DNA of 42,535 bases from Muribaculaceae bacterium (lineage in GTDB: Bacteria > Bacteroidota > Bacteroidia > Bacteroidales > Muribaculaceae), in assembly GCA_017399915.1 (NCBI GenBank), contig JAFQAS010000040.1, forward strand, positions 1 to 42,535, written 5' to 3'. Positions 32,086 to 41,075 of the stretch are shown piece after piece. Both the position numbers and the translations under genes were made by a program. The number at the start of each line of letters is the position of its first letter. The first letter of the stretch is position 1. The notes under the pieces are model-generated. The model saw only the letters and a program-made list of their open reading frames with translations. It ran no database searches and had not been told where the DNA came from.

Positions 32086-33840
32086 TTATAATTCGGTTAT
32101 ATAGTTGCCTGAAATCATCACTTTTATGTTCTTAAGGATAATATGTTCGTTTGGACGAAGCGACTCTTGTTGAGGAGTTGCCTTAGCCTTAGCCACAAAT
32201 GTGATACCATCAAGGTCTTTTATTTCGCCTGTGATTTTTATTTCGAGTGGCTCATCGACCGAACCCGATTTCACTGTCAAACCTTCAATCACTACATCAT
32301 TGATTTGGTTACCATTCACATCGATAGGATATCCGGTTATCTCAATATCAACAGGGAGGTCGTTGGTTATCGATGCATTTACTTGGAGTTTTTTGATAGT
32401 AACCTTTGCCACCTCTTCGTCCCACCATCCCGCTTCGGTGCTTGAATAGATGATTTTTGAGCCATCTTTAAGCTGCAATGGAGCGTAAATAGTGTAACAA
32501 CCTGTCATGCGACCTAAGTTCGTTCCCAATGGGAAGTGACCTATTTTTTGAGCAGGAACACATGGGTTATTAAGCTTAATACCTATTGCATTGGGTAGTC
32601 CGTTACCCGAAAGCACATTAGATAGCGAAGTAAACGGCACATGCTGTGCGTTCACAAATTTACCCCAATAATTGCCTGTCCCCGGGTCGGTTGGTGACAA
32701 GCAGAATTGACAGCCTTGACACCCTTCACAAGCCAATTTGAAATATTCATTATCAATCGAATAAGATTGGTCGGGTTGATTGCGACGCTTAGCGGTAAGT
32801 GTCAATCCTGTTTGAGCATAAAGGCCAAAATTAGTTCCTAATGGATTGCTGAAACAGATATAAACTTGAGGATTCACAAGTGAGATATCTGTCATGTTTT
32901 GACTTAAAATATCGGGAATTCCGGTAAGGGGAATATCAGCGATATTGATACCCTCAATTGAATATTGAACAGTGCCGCCAAACACGTTTACATTTATATC
33001 ACCCATTGTGAATATGATATTGAAATCGGCTACCGAAGGGATATTTGCCACCGAAATTACATCTTCTGCTCCCACGGTTACAAAGCCCGATTTAATTCCG
33101 ATTTCATCACCGAAAGTAAATGAATGGGTAGCGTAATCAAATACCGCTCCGGCTTTCTTCAAATCAACCTCGGTTATTGACATTTTAAAACGAACAGTAC
33201 TTCCTTCCACTTTCAAAGAGCCTATTTCGACAAGCCCTGTTTCGGGATTATATGTACCAATATTTGATTCGCCGGTCAAACCCTTGGGGAATTGCATTTT
33301 GAAATCTTCCAATGTCCACGACTTGATATTATTTTCCAATCCCTCAACAACCAAATCAATCATTATATCAAATTCGGCTCCAATCATATCCATATCGACA
33401 ATGTATTCGGTGACATTGCTTTGTTTATATGTAAAAGAGCTCATTTGCGTACCTATATCAAATCGCATGGGGAATTGAGGTAGAGCCTTCATCGATGATG
33501 GTGTATTATTCTCTACCAACGTAATGTGTGATTTAATAGGAGCCACTGTTGGAGCGGGAATTAGCAACGAGGGGATAATAATCTCATCTGACTTATATGT
33601 GCCCGAATCGAGCACCACATACTCGCCGTTAATCACCTTTACCATTCCGGTATCCTCGATTTGAACAATATTTTCCATTGCAATCTCGTCGATATCCAAT
33701 GGCAATACAAGATCTTTTACTTGAAGTTCGGTCGTTGTATCAATATCCGATAAATCATAATTATCGTCAATACACCCGGTCACGACAATTCCGCCCATAA
33801 GCATAGCCATGGCAGAACGTAATAATGCTTTGGTTCTCAT
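32086..33840 (-). CDS. Large lipoprotein paired with the DUF5723-like barrel
   Basis: 584 residues. Lipobox VVTGC gives Cys23, followed by an acidic stretch (IDDNYDLSDIDTTTE) that suits surface export. The body is a long beta-rich chain without recognised domain. An unusual cluster C-x2-C-x2-C-x2-C occupies residues 371-380 (CEGCQGCQFC). It is first in a two-gene operon. The pair is commonly seen together in Bacteroidales as far as I recall. Confidence 0.75.
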   Translation of the reverse strand: MRTKALLRSAMAMLMGGIVVTGCIDDNYDLSDIDTTTELQVKDLVLPLDIDEIAMENIVQIEDTGMVKVINGEYVVLDSGTYKSDEIIIPSLLIPAPTVAPIKSHITLVENNTPSSMKALPQFPMRFDIGTQMSSFTYKQSNVTEYIVDMDMIGAEFDIMIDLVVEGLENNIKSWTLEDFKMQFPKGLTGESNIGTYNPETGLVEIGSLKVEGSTVRFKMSITEVDLKKAGAVFDYATHSFTFGDEIGIKSGFVTVGAEDVISVANIPSVADFNIIFTMGDINVNVFGGTVQYSIEGINIADIPLTGIPDILSQNMTDISLVNPQVYICFSNPLGTNFGLYAQTGLTLTAKRRNQPDQSYSIDNEYFKLACEGCQGCQFCLSPTDPGTGNYWGKFVNAQHVPFTSLSNVLSGNGLPNAIGIKLNNPCVPAQKIGHFPLGTNLGRMTGCYTIYAPLQLKDGSKIIYSSTEAGWWDEEVAKVTIKKLQVNASITNDLPVDIEITGYPIDVNGNQINDVVIEGLTVKSGSVDEPLEIKITGEIKDLDGITFVAKAKATPQQESLRPNEHIILKNIKVMISGNYITEL

Positions 33841-33887
33841 TTAATTTATTAGGGTTATAATTTGGGTATTAGCTTATATATTTTTTG

Positions 33888-33895
33888 CAAATATA
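33888..33895 (-). promoter_or_regulatory. -7 promoter element of the lipoprotein-barrel operon
   Basis: Minus strand TATATTTG, 48 nt upstream of the start. No TTTG was found at the -33 distance. Confidence 0.5.
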
Positions 33896-33985
33896 ATAAT
33901 TTTTTTGAATTTCATAATACTATACCATGCTTTTGAAACATAAATACACTCTTTTAGCATTAAAATCACTCTAAAAAATATGTTA

Positions 33986-34004
33986 TTCTATGATTTTTCG
34001 TAAC
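33986..34004. repeat. 19-bp direct repeat, left copy, bordering the RHS island
   Basis: TTCTATGATTTTTCGTAAC is identical to 42367-42385, in the same orientation. It overlaps by two bases (AC) the start of the 71-bp RHS core duplicate. Confidence 0.7.
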
Positions 34005-34073
34005 CTCTCCCATCAAGGAGCCGTAGGGGTAATAATGATTAATCTGTTGAACAACTCCGTTTTGATTCAATAC
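34003..34073. repeat. 71-bp perfect duplicate of 35416-35486
   Basis: Identical over 71 bp to the RHS core segment at 35416-35486, 1413 bp apart, same orientation. The homology stops sharply on both sides apart from a few similar codons. Confidence 0.9.
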
Positions 34074-34109
34074 AACGCAATTATGCTTACTTGGCATATA
34101 ACAAAATCT

Positions 34110-34556
34110 TTAGAATAACATTCCAATCATAAATCCCAATCCAAAAGAACAAATGGACCACCCAAACTCATGTAAATACATCACTAGAATTCGCTTTTCT
34201 TTAAATGTTTCCAAAATCTCTGTTAATCTTTCTTTTTCAACATATATATTATATACGATATAGTATATAATAATAGAAAAGACTACCGAAAATATTAACA
34301 ATACATCATCTTCCGTTATATTCAAATTACCTATAGCTATATTCAAATTTTCTATAATCCCTAATTTGCGGAAAACAATCTGCAAATTAATAATATGTGG
34401 AAGTATAATTGTTGTCAAAAAAAACACAACCGACATATTTTCCTCTTGACCTCTAAAATTTCCACTCGCTTTTGTACTTTTATAAACGCAATAAAAAAGA
34501 TAGTCAAATATTCTGACAATACAAGCTCCAACAAAACGAATGCAATCCAATATCAT
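34110..34556 (-). CDS. Four-helix membrane protein, candidate immunity protein for the RHS tip
   Basis: 148 residues, strongly hydrophobic, with about four membrane helices: near 5-27 (GACIVRIFDYLFYCVYKS end), 41-62 (SVVFFLTTIILPHIINLQIV), 83-106 (LLIFSVVFSIIIYYIVYNIY) and 129-148 (GWSICSFGLGFMIGMLF). It starts 3 nt after the RHS stop (TAG-TTT-ATG), so it is translationally linked. The location directly after the variable RHS tip, the small size and the very AT-rich composition are those of an immunity gene. A membrane immunity protein would match a membrane-acting toxin. There is no sequence-family support; this is inference. Confidence 0.6.
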   Translation of the reverse strand: MILDCIRFVGACIVRIFDYLFYCVYKSTKASGNFRGQEENMSVVFFLTTIILPHIINLQIVFRKLGIIENLNIAIGNLNITEDDVLLIFSVVFSIIIYYIVYNIYVEKERLTEILETFKEKRILVMYLHEFGWSICSFGLGFMIGMLF

Positions 34557-34559
34557 AAA

Positions 34560-37500
34560 CTAAAAATCTATATTATCATAAATATATTCATCTCCCCAAT
34601 ATACATCAAACACAGATATCCCAATTGAAACAAATGGTCCGACATATGGAATTCTCGCAGATGCTAGCGAGAATAAAAGCATACCTGTTCTTACTCCTGC
34701 CCGACCACACTTGCCTTGTGATATGTCTTTCCCAATTTGAGTACCAGTTATAATCAGTCCTCCCCAATAACACACTTTTCCGACTTTAGCAGCTTTTGAT
34801 AAAGTTTTTGATGTGGTTTCAATTCCGCCAATTGGAGTCCGTATAGTAATATCTTTATTTATGTGTTTTGGAAATTTCCCTTGGGGATAATATGCTGCCC
34901 GATTTCTCAATATTTCGCTCATTTGCATTCCAAATGAGCTTGTCATAGATAACGACATCTGCAAATGCGCCAAATTATAGTTTGGGGAGTATAGGTTGAT
35001 ACTTCTTCCCTCTACTACAATCCCTCCATCTTCAACATATGCAAACGAATAGTAAAGTTTATGTTTATCAGTGTCAAGATTATATCTTGATTCTTCATAA
35101 TGATTCCAACCAGTCATATCAATATTCGCAAATGACCCATTTGTCATTTGATACTGGTATAAAAAATTCTGTATTAAATAAGGGTCATTTGTACTCCACA
35201 TTTCCATTCCTCTTGGGTCAATATATTTAATTGGGTTGCCGGCACAGTAAAGGTATGGGGAGAGATGTTGGAAGTCTTCACATAGTGGGTCCATGGTGGT
35301 AAATGTGCCACTGGGGGAGTCGAGCCAGCGGGCTCCGAAGTCGCTAAGGTTCAAGCCACCCAATGTGACAAGTTCTTTATCTCCATAACGATAGGGTTGC
35401 GACGAGGTGTTCATTACCTCTCCCATCAAGGAGCCGTAGGGGTAATAATGATTAATCTGTTGAACAACTCCGTTTTGATTCAATACTACACTATTATTCC
35501 CCTGATAGTCTTTCAAGTAATAATATCGCATGCTTCCCGATATATATCCTGCCGGAGTTATTATCATGCTAATGTTGCCATTCTGATAGATATAGTTGCC
35601 ACAATAATCACGGCGACTTATTTGTACCCATAATGAATCATTCGTTTGACTCTCTGCAGTTTCTTCTGTTTCCATCTCGGAAATGGAAGAAGCGATTGAT
35701 TGTGGTCGCAACTCGTATATCTCACTTAATTTCCGTCCTGTGGCATCATAGACTATTCGCACCCGCTCATTACCAAGCAAGTATGATTCAGGAAGATTTA
35801 ATGAGTTATATCTAACGCGTGAGATTCCTCTTTTGGAAAAATAACTAAGATTACCATTTCTATCGTATGCTGTTTGTAATGGCGTCTCTATTATATCCAT
35901 AGAAGATGATAACACAATATCTTCGTCGGCATCATCAATGCGACTCAACTGATTGCCGTTGTAGGTCATCTCCACATTATCAATCTCGCCAAAGGTCCAC
36001 AGTTCGTAGGTGTCGGCGGGTTCTCGGCTCATTAATCCGTTACGTCGCAACGATATGATATTTCCGTTGAGGTCATAAGTGTAAGCAGTGGAATAATCGG
36101 GAGTGTTGGTAGTTTGATATGTAATATCGGAGCGTGGCTCTGATTCCACATATTGTGCTGATGTGAGCCGGTCGAGCCGGTCATAATCATATAGGTATGT
36201 ACGTTGGATTGTTGGTGCTATATTTCCTCCGGTATCTCTGCCATCACTTGCCCAACTCATGGCACACACGTTTCCTGTGAGACTTTCTTCGCCTCCGTAT
36301 GGGTGCGTCTCATAATATAATTGTTGATGGAATTTATTGTTATCTATATGCGTAGTCCACCCTTGAATATTATATTGGTATGTGGTTTCTATCAAGCCCT
36401 CTCCCAATGCTTGCGATGATAACTGACCAAGCGTGTTATATGTGTTTGAAAATTCCAACATTGACTCACTGCCATTATGAGCAAGACTCATCGAGGTCGA
36501 TCGCAATTGAATGTCATAGGAATAGGTATATACATCTACACATGAAGTGTCGGCAGAGGAATGTTCGTGTCGCATCGAAATCGGGTTGCCGACAAATGAT
36601 AAGCGATACAACTTTCGGTCATAGCCTGCCAAATGGTTCTTCTCGCAACTCTGAATGACATTGCCGTCTTTGTCGTAATACCACACCCCGGGGAGCATCA
36701 CTGAATCGCCGAGGACCGAAATCGCCACCCCGGTTTTTTTCCCTAAAACTGAATGGGTGGGGGTTGTTTCATTTTCATATCGCCAATCATAATTCCTAAC
36801 GACCTTATACTCCATCGAATCTTTTTCGGCTGAGTATAAATTTAGAAAATCATAATTATCATAATAGTTAACCAGTGTTATTTCATTTATAGTTCCGGGA
36901 TTAACCACATTGGAATATCCTTTGACTTCTCCAGTCTCTCCGACAAAGTAAGATTTATCTTGTCGCTCTGACATTTGACTCCTTATATTGGGAATAAGGG
37001 TAAGTTCCGGGAATGAGATCTCACATGTATATGCTTGTCTAAATTGGCTGTCATAGGCATATGCTGTCCAAACATTTTTATATCTTTGATTGCCATCTTG
37101 ACTATATCGCAACAAATCACAACCATCGTATATGTAATATATTGACTCTGCTCCGGGAAGTTTCTTTTCTTCAAGGCGATTGCGACTATCATATTTATAA
37201 ATATAACAATAATCTTGAAGTGTTTCGTTATCATCGGTGATTATTCCTGTCGAAGAGACTAGGGCAACCGATGCCATTGGTGGTATCACATACCTAATAT
37301 TCCCTATATTGTCGTATATATAGTACGTGTCGGCATAGTTGTTTTCATCAAGCACTCTGCGATGCAGATATGTACTGTCGTTGAAATCTTTGAAGATTAT
37401 AGTTTCGCGGTTGTCTTCATCAATAACACTTGTCACATGTAATCGTCCTGATGGATAAATGCCTGAGTTATTAAGACTTCCATTATTTCCTCCGTTAAGA

Positions 37501-38075
37501 GTAAATTTAGTACAACTATACTTTCCTGATGTTTTATTTATATGATATTGCGAGGTTGTACCGGCACTCGCGTGCCAATCGTTTCCGGCTTTTTTTGTAA
37601 TGATTGTGCGTGGCGTAACCGATGCATCATATTCGTTTGAAATAAATGCGTTAGTGGCATCTCCGGGATATAACGAGGTGTGGCTTGCTGTTATTTGGTC
37701 AAGCGAAGCATAATTGCCCGAACCTGAGATTGTGCCGGGAAGATATTGTCGCACTACTCGACCTCGATTGTCATATTCATAATAATCGGCAAGGTCTTTC
37801 CCTGAATTATTATTGCGAAGAACGGTCTGTTGCTTTCGACCAAATCCGTCGTAAAACGTAGTACTGATTATTGCTCGTGCAGGAGTTACTGATGTCAGTC
37901 TTTTCACTCCTTGTGTAAACACCGCCTTTGACACATAATTTCGATTTGTCGAACCTGTAATTGTCGGTGGAGGTGTTACTGCTTCGGTTGAATATGTTAT
38001 TGCTGTCGAATCGGCCTGTGCTATTATAAATGGCACTGACAATAGAGCAAATAAGTATGTAAGTATTCGTTTCAT
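34560..38075 (-). CDS. RHS/YD-repeat protein (DUF6443-type N-terminus) with variable toxin-like tip
   Basis: 1171 residues. Signal peptide 1-19 (SVPFIIAQA). The N-terminal region (about 40-115), with SVTPARAIISTTFYDGFGRK, resembles DUF6443 of Bacteroidota RHS proteins. YD-like repeats follow (YYEYDNRGRVVRQYLPG; YIYDNIGNIRYV; AYTYDLNGNIISLRRNG). The RHS-associated core is at about 855-955 (YLKDYQGNNSVVLNQNGVV, YYPYGS, FGARWLDSPSGTFTTMDPLC, YLYCAGNPIKYIDPRG). After PRG, residues about 956-1171 form a different, AT-rich tip with two hydrophobic stretches (KVCYWGGLIITGTQI; TGMLLFSLASARIPYVGPFV) ending WGDEYIYDNIDF. By analogy with RHS polymorphic toxins the shell encloses the C-terminal toxin. 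No toxin family is recognised, and membrane damage is a guess from hydrophobicity. Confidence 0.85.
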   Translation of the reverse strand: MKRILTYLFALLSVPFIIAQADSTAITYSTEAVTPPPTITGSTNRNYVSKAVFTQGVKRLTSVTPARAIISTTFYDGFGRKQQTVLRNNNSGKDLADYYEYDNRGRVVRQYLPGTISGSGNYASLDQITASHTSLYPGDATNAFISNEYDASVTPRTIITKKAGNDWHASAGTTSQYHINKTSGKYSCTKFTLNGGNNGSLNNSGIYPSGRLHVTSVIDEDNRETIIFKDFNDSTYLHRRVLDENNYADTYYIYDNIGNIRYVIPPMASVALVSSTGIITDDNETLQDYCYIYKYDSRNRLEEKKLPGAESIYYIYDGCDLLRYSQDGNQRYKNVWTAYAYDSQFRQAYTCEISFPELTLIPNIRSQMSERQDKSYFVGETGEVKGYSNVVNPGTINEITLVNYYDNYDFLNLYSAEKDSMEYKVVRNYDWRYENETTPTHSVLGKKTGVAISVLGDSVMLPGVWYYDKDGNVIQSCEKNHLAGYDRKLYRLSFVGNPISMRHEHSSADTSCVDVYTYSYDIQLRSTSMSLAHNGSESMLEFSNTYNTLGQLSSQALGEGLIETTYQYNIQGWTTHIDNNKFHQQLYYETHPYGGEESLTGNVCAMSWASDGRDTGGNIAPTIQRTYLYDYDRLDRLTSAQYVESEPRSDITYQTTNTPDYSTAYTYDLNGNIISLRRNGLMSREPADTYELWTFGEIDNVEMTYNGNQLSRIDDADEDIVLSSSMDIIETPLQTAYDRNGNLSYFSKRGISRVRYNSLNLPESYLLGNERVRIVYDATGRKLSEIYELRPQSIASSISEMETEETAESQTNDSLWVQISRRDYCGNYIYQNGNISMIITPAGYISGSMRYYYLKDYQGNNSVVLNQNGVVQQINHYYPYGSLMGEVMNTSSQPYRYGDKELVTLGGLNLSDFGARWLDSPSGTFTTMDPLCEDFQHLSPYLYCAGNPIKYIDPRGMEMWSTNDPYLIQNFLYQYQMTNGSFANIDMTGWNHYEESRYNLDTDKHKLYYSFAYVEDGGIVVEGRSINLYSPNYNLAHLQMSLSMTSSFGMQMSEILRNRAAYYPQGKFPKHINKDITIRTPIGGIETTSKTLSKAAKVGKVCYWGGLIITGTQIGKDISQGKCGRAGVRTGMLLFSLASARIPYVGPFVSIGISVFDVYWGDEYIYDNIDF
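35416..35486. repeat. RHS core segment duplicated at 34003-34073
   Basis: The in-gene copy of the 71-bp repeat. It encodes the VLNQNGVVQQINHYYPYGSL segment upstream of the conserved RHS core end. Confidence 0.9.
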
Positions 38076-38087
38076 AGATTATTAGAT

Positions 38088-41063
38088 TTAGTGTGCGTAA
38101 TTGTAATTATAAACCTCTATATAATTCCCATCTTCATCTTTAATGGCTACCAATCTGCCTAATATGTCATAATGATAAGTCGTACATCTTCCATTAGGAT
38201 TTATTATTTTACTGATTTTGCCAAATGCGTTATAATAATAAGTCGTCATTGTTCCAGTAGTCAAAGATGCTCTTAAATTACTTAATGCTGTCGTATCTGG
38301 AGTATCTGTCATTGTAAAATTAGAATTATTCAACTTCTCAGAAACAACATTATGTGAAAGATCTTTAATTTCTGCTACTGGATACAAGCCTTTATATCCC
38401 CACAAATAAGAGGTTATTGGCGCATTTATGGGATTACTTTCAACCAGATTATAGTATTGGTCATATTTATATGATGCAACCAAGCAATATGCATCATTGC
38501 CATATGCGTAATATGTCGAAGATGGTTTTACCGAATTGTTTTCATATTTATTGTTTTGCTTAAACTCTGTTGTATATGTATAGCCATTAATCGTCTCTAT
38601 CACTTTTTCTACAATAGGGGATATTCTATTGTTTTGAACCATCTGTTCATAATAGGTTCCACTATATGAATTTGGGTATTTTAGAGTTACACGTTGTTTA
38701 TTTGAGTCACTTTGAGTTGTGGTTATTGTCTCAACCAATCCGATATTGTTATATGTATATGAAGTTTCTTTTCTTAACGAATCCACTCCTTCATATATTG
38801 TTTCTATTTGAGTTTTTGGTCGCATTGTATAGGTATAAGCATAATACAATGAGCCTCTCAACCATACTTTATTACCTATTGCGCCATATCGAAATTTATA
38901 TATTGGGACATAGCTGTTTTCTAAATTTCCACTTCGCTCATATTGAAACGATATGGATTTTTGTAATTGTTTAGTATAATTATATTCTTTTGCTGATTTT
39001 AGCAATCCTCGTTCTTGGTCACGAGCATTAGTTGGTTCATATATTGATAGTTGATTAGAGGCTGTAAAAATATTAGGCAAATCGTGATGCCCATCTGAAA
39101 AGTTTGTATATTGATATATCGTAAATGAGTTATCATTATATCGCTCCACCACTTCTGAATATTCAATATGATTATTTGAAATATTTCCTATTGATGGCAA
39201 ATAAGATTGAGAACTATACGAATCTATTATTACTTCTCCAAAAGTTCTACAATCTGGAATTTCTTGTCCAATTTGCGAATATCTATATAGTTGAGTTAAT
39301 ATTCCACTTGATTGATTTGAATCTATGCCATTGGCTATAAAATCTGTTACATAAAAATATTCCTTATCAACATACTCATCTGATGCCAATCCCGATGGGC
39401 TGTTGATGATTTTTTTTATTCTTACTCCTCCTGCATATCTTTTTGTATCCAATTGAACAACTCCTGTCCTTGATTCTGTTACCTTTTGAGCATAATCATG
39501 TGGTTCGTATTCAAATCGGTTATATCCGCCTGTTGGATATGTAATTTTTGTCAACATTCCATACTGAGAAACTGTTATATCTGGTTCTCTAGTTGATTCA
39601 TAACATTCTTGATTAACCCTTGGTGAAATAATACTATTCCCAAATCCCCAGTGATCTGTCTTGTTAGACAGATATTCTGGTAATAATTCTGGTTGATTGT
39701 ATTCAAAACGATATATTGCTTGACTTGATTGGTCTTCATTTATGCCAATGATTACGGAATCTAATGTCAACCGTTGAGAAGATGTGTCGGTATATTCAAA
39801 TTTTATACTTTTTATTTTATTCTCATATCCTGCATAATTAATGTAATTATAAACATCTATGCTTTTAAGTTTTGTAAGTCTCAACGCATCAAGACATCTA
39901 GGATAGTCTCTTGGCATTGAATCATATACACCATTATGTGTCAATATAGGCATAAAAGAACTCCAATCTGGATTATTATAGCTTATTCCTGCATAACGAT
40001 CACATATTTGCCTTATATTATCTTTAAACTTATAATTACAGGTGTCTTTTGTAAATTGTATTGTTGTATAATCTGTTGTTATTTCCTTTAGATATGAAGG
40101 CAAAACTAATTCTCCATTATAATTATCTATAGACACATGAAGAGGTTCCTCATTTGACTCATATCTAACATATTCAAAACAATCGTTAAGATATAATTGC
40201 GCAATAAAATCTCCATGTTCATAGCTAAAAGACACCTCTCGGGTATCAGGATATATGATTTTAGTCAAATGCCATGTTGAAGCAACTATTGGTCTTGTTC
40301 TTTGTTCAAAGAGATTTACCGAAACTTCAATTGCGTCTTCATTATCTCCAAATACATATTTTGTACCATCTTCTCCTATTAATGTAAAGGTTCTAATTTG
40401 ATGAGAACGTGCTACATTAGAATTTGTTCCTTCTATGCTGAATTTTTCTGAAGTTTTTGAATATATTTCCGTATATCCATTTTCAAAATCAAATTCTACT
40501 TTTATTGGTTTATCGCATAATACTTTCCACTCGTTCTCTGGCGTCCAATAAAATACACCAGAATAATTTAAAAAATTAAATTGAAACTTATCTGGAGTAA
40601 CATCTATTGCAGCAGCAATTTTATTTTTTACATTTTCATACCATTCATTATTTTGTGATGCTGATGCAGATTGTTTATGATTAAACAAACTACTATGGTA
40701 AAAATAGCCTTGATATCCTCTATTTTTCGTATAAAATTCATCTGTGTTATCATTTACCACTCTTGATATGCACCCTCCGGCATTTAGAGACCAACTCATT
40801 CCAACCCAACCAGGCAACTGCTCAATCCTTACTCCTCCAGAATGATAATTCAACGTTATTGGGATTTTATGTTCTCCAACTTCTATCTCGTGAATTGGAA
40901 TCGAAATGTTTTGCAGACCAGTATATGGTAATACAGGAATTACTCCATATTCTCCCAATGATGACGCGTTTGGGCTTAATACGTTTTTTGGGGGTATTTG
41001 CATTTGCGATGACACTGATAATGCCAACATAAGAAAAATTGTGATAATAATTGTTTTTTGCAT
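38088..41063 (-). CDS. SpvB/TcaC-like YD-repeat partner protein
   Basis: 991 residues. Signal peptide 1-19. The start PPKNVLSPNASSLGEYGVIP, then VLPYTGLQNISIPIHEIEVG and LPGWVGMSWSLNAGGCISRV, is the usual entry of large Bacteroidota YD proteins. It resembles the beta-propeller/YD partner of RHS shells. The long middle is beta-rich. A single good YD repeat closes the chain (CTTYHYDILGRLVAIKDEDG). It has no toxin tip. It lies 12 nt upstream of the RHS gene in the same operon and may be its shell or delivery partner. Base composition is notably AT-rich, suggesting acquired DNA. Confidence 0.8.
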   Translation of the reverse strand: MQKTIIITIFLMLALSVSSQMQIPPKNVLSPNASSLGEYGVIPVLPYTGLQNISIPIHEIEVGEHKIPITLNYHSGGVRIEQLPGWVGMSWSLNAGGCISRVVNDNTDEFYTKNRGYQGYFYHSSLFNHKQSASASQNNEWYENVKNKIAAAIDVTPDKFQFNFLNYSGVFYWTPENEWKVLCDKPIKVEFDFENGYTEIYSKTSEKFSIEGTNSNVARSHQIRTFTLIGEDGTKYVFGDNEDAIEVSVNLFEQRTRPIVASTWHLTKIIYPDTREVSFSYEHGDFIAQLYLNDCFEYVRYESNEEPLHVSIDNYNGELVLPSYLKEITTDYTTIQFTKDTCNYKFKDNIRQICDRYAGISYNNPDWSSFMPILTHNGVYDSMPRDYPRCLDALRLTKLKSIDVYNYINYAGYENKIKSIKFEYTDTSSQRLTLDSVIIGINEDQSSQAIYRFEYNQPELLPEYLSNKTDHWGFGNSIISPRVNQECYESTREPDITVSQYGMLTKITYPTGGYNRFEYEPHDYAQKVTESRTGVVQLDTKRYAGGVRIKKIINSPSGLASDEYVDKEYFYVTDFIANGIDSNQSSGILTQLYRYSQIGQEIPDCRTFGEVIIDSYSSQSYLPSIGNISNNHIEYSEVVERYNDNSFTIYQYTNFSDGHHDLPNIFTASNQLSIYEPTNARDQERGLLKSAKEYNYTKQLQKSISFQYERSGNLENSYVPIYKFRYGAIGNKVWLRGSLYYAYTYTMRPKTQIETIYEGVDSLRKETSYTYNNIGLVETITTTQSDSNKQRVTLKYPNSYSGTYYEQMVQNNRISPIVEKVIETINGYTYTTEFKQNNKYENNSVKPSSTYYAYGNDAYCLVASYKYDQYYNLVESNPINAPITSYLWGYKGLYPVAEIKDLSHNVVSEKLNNSNFTMTDTPDTTALSNLRASLTTGTMTTYYYNAFGKISKIINPNGRCTTYHYDILGRLVAIKDEDGNYIEVYNYNYAH

Positions 41064-41075
41064 ATCCGAATTGTT

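Larger units (their letters stand above)
33966..34097 (-). pseudogene. Displaced fragment of an RHS core (43-codon remnant)
   Basis: A short frame opens at ATG 34097, 13 nt after the immunity-candidate stop, and ends at TGA 33966. It reads VVLNQNGVVQQINHYYPYGS and LMGEV, the same as residues about 863-887 of the RHS protein, then leaves homology. 71 bp (34003-34073) are identical to 35416-35486. A few codons before that are similar but not identical (NCVV versus NSVV), so it is a diverged copy rather than just a recent slip. Such core remnants downstream of RHS genes are the known trace of toxin-tip exchange. Confidence 0.75.
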
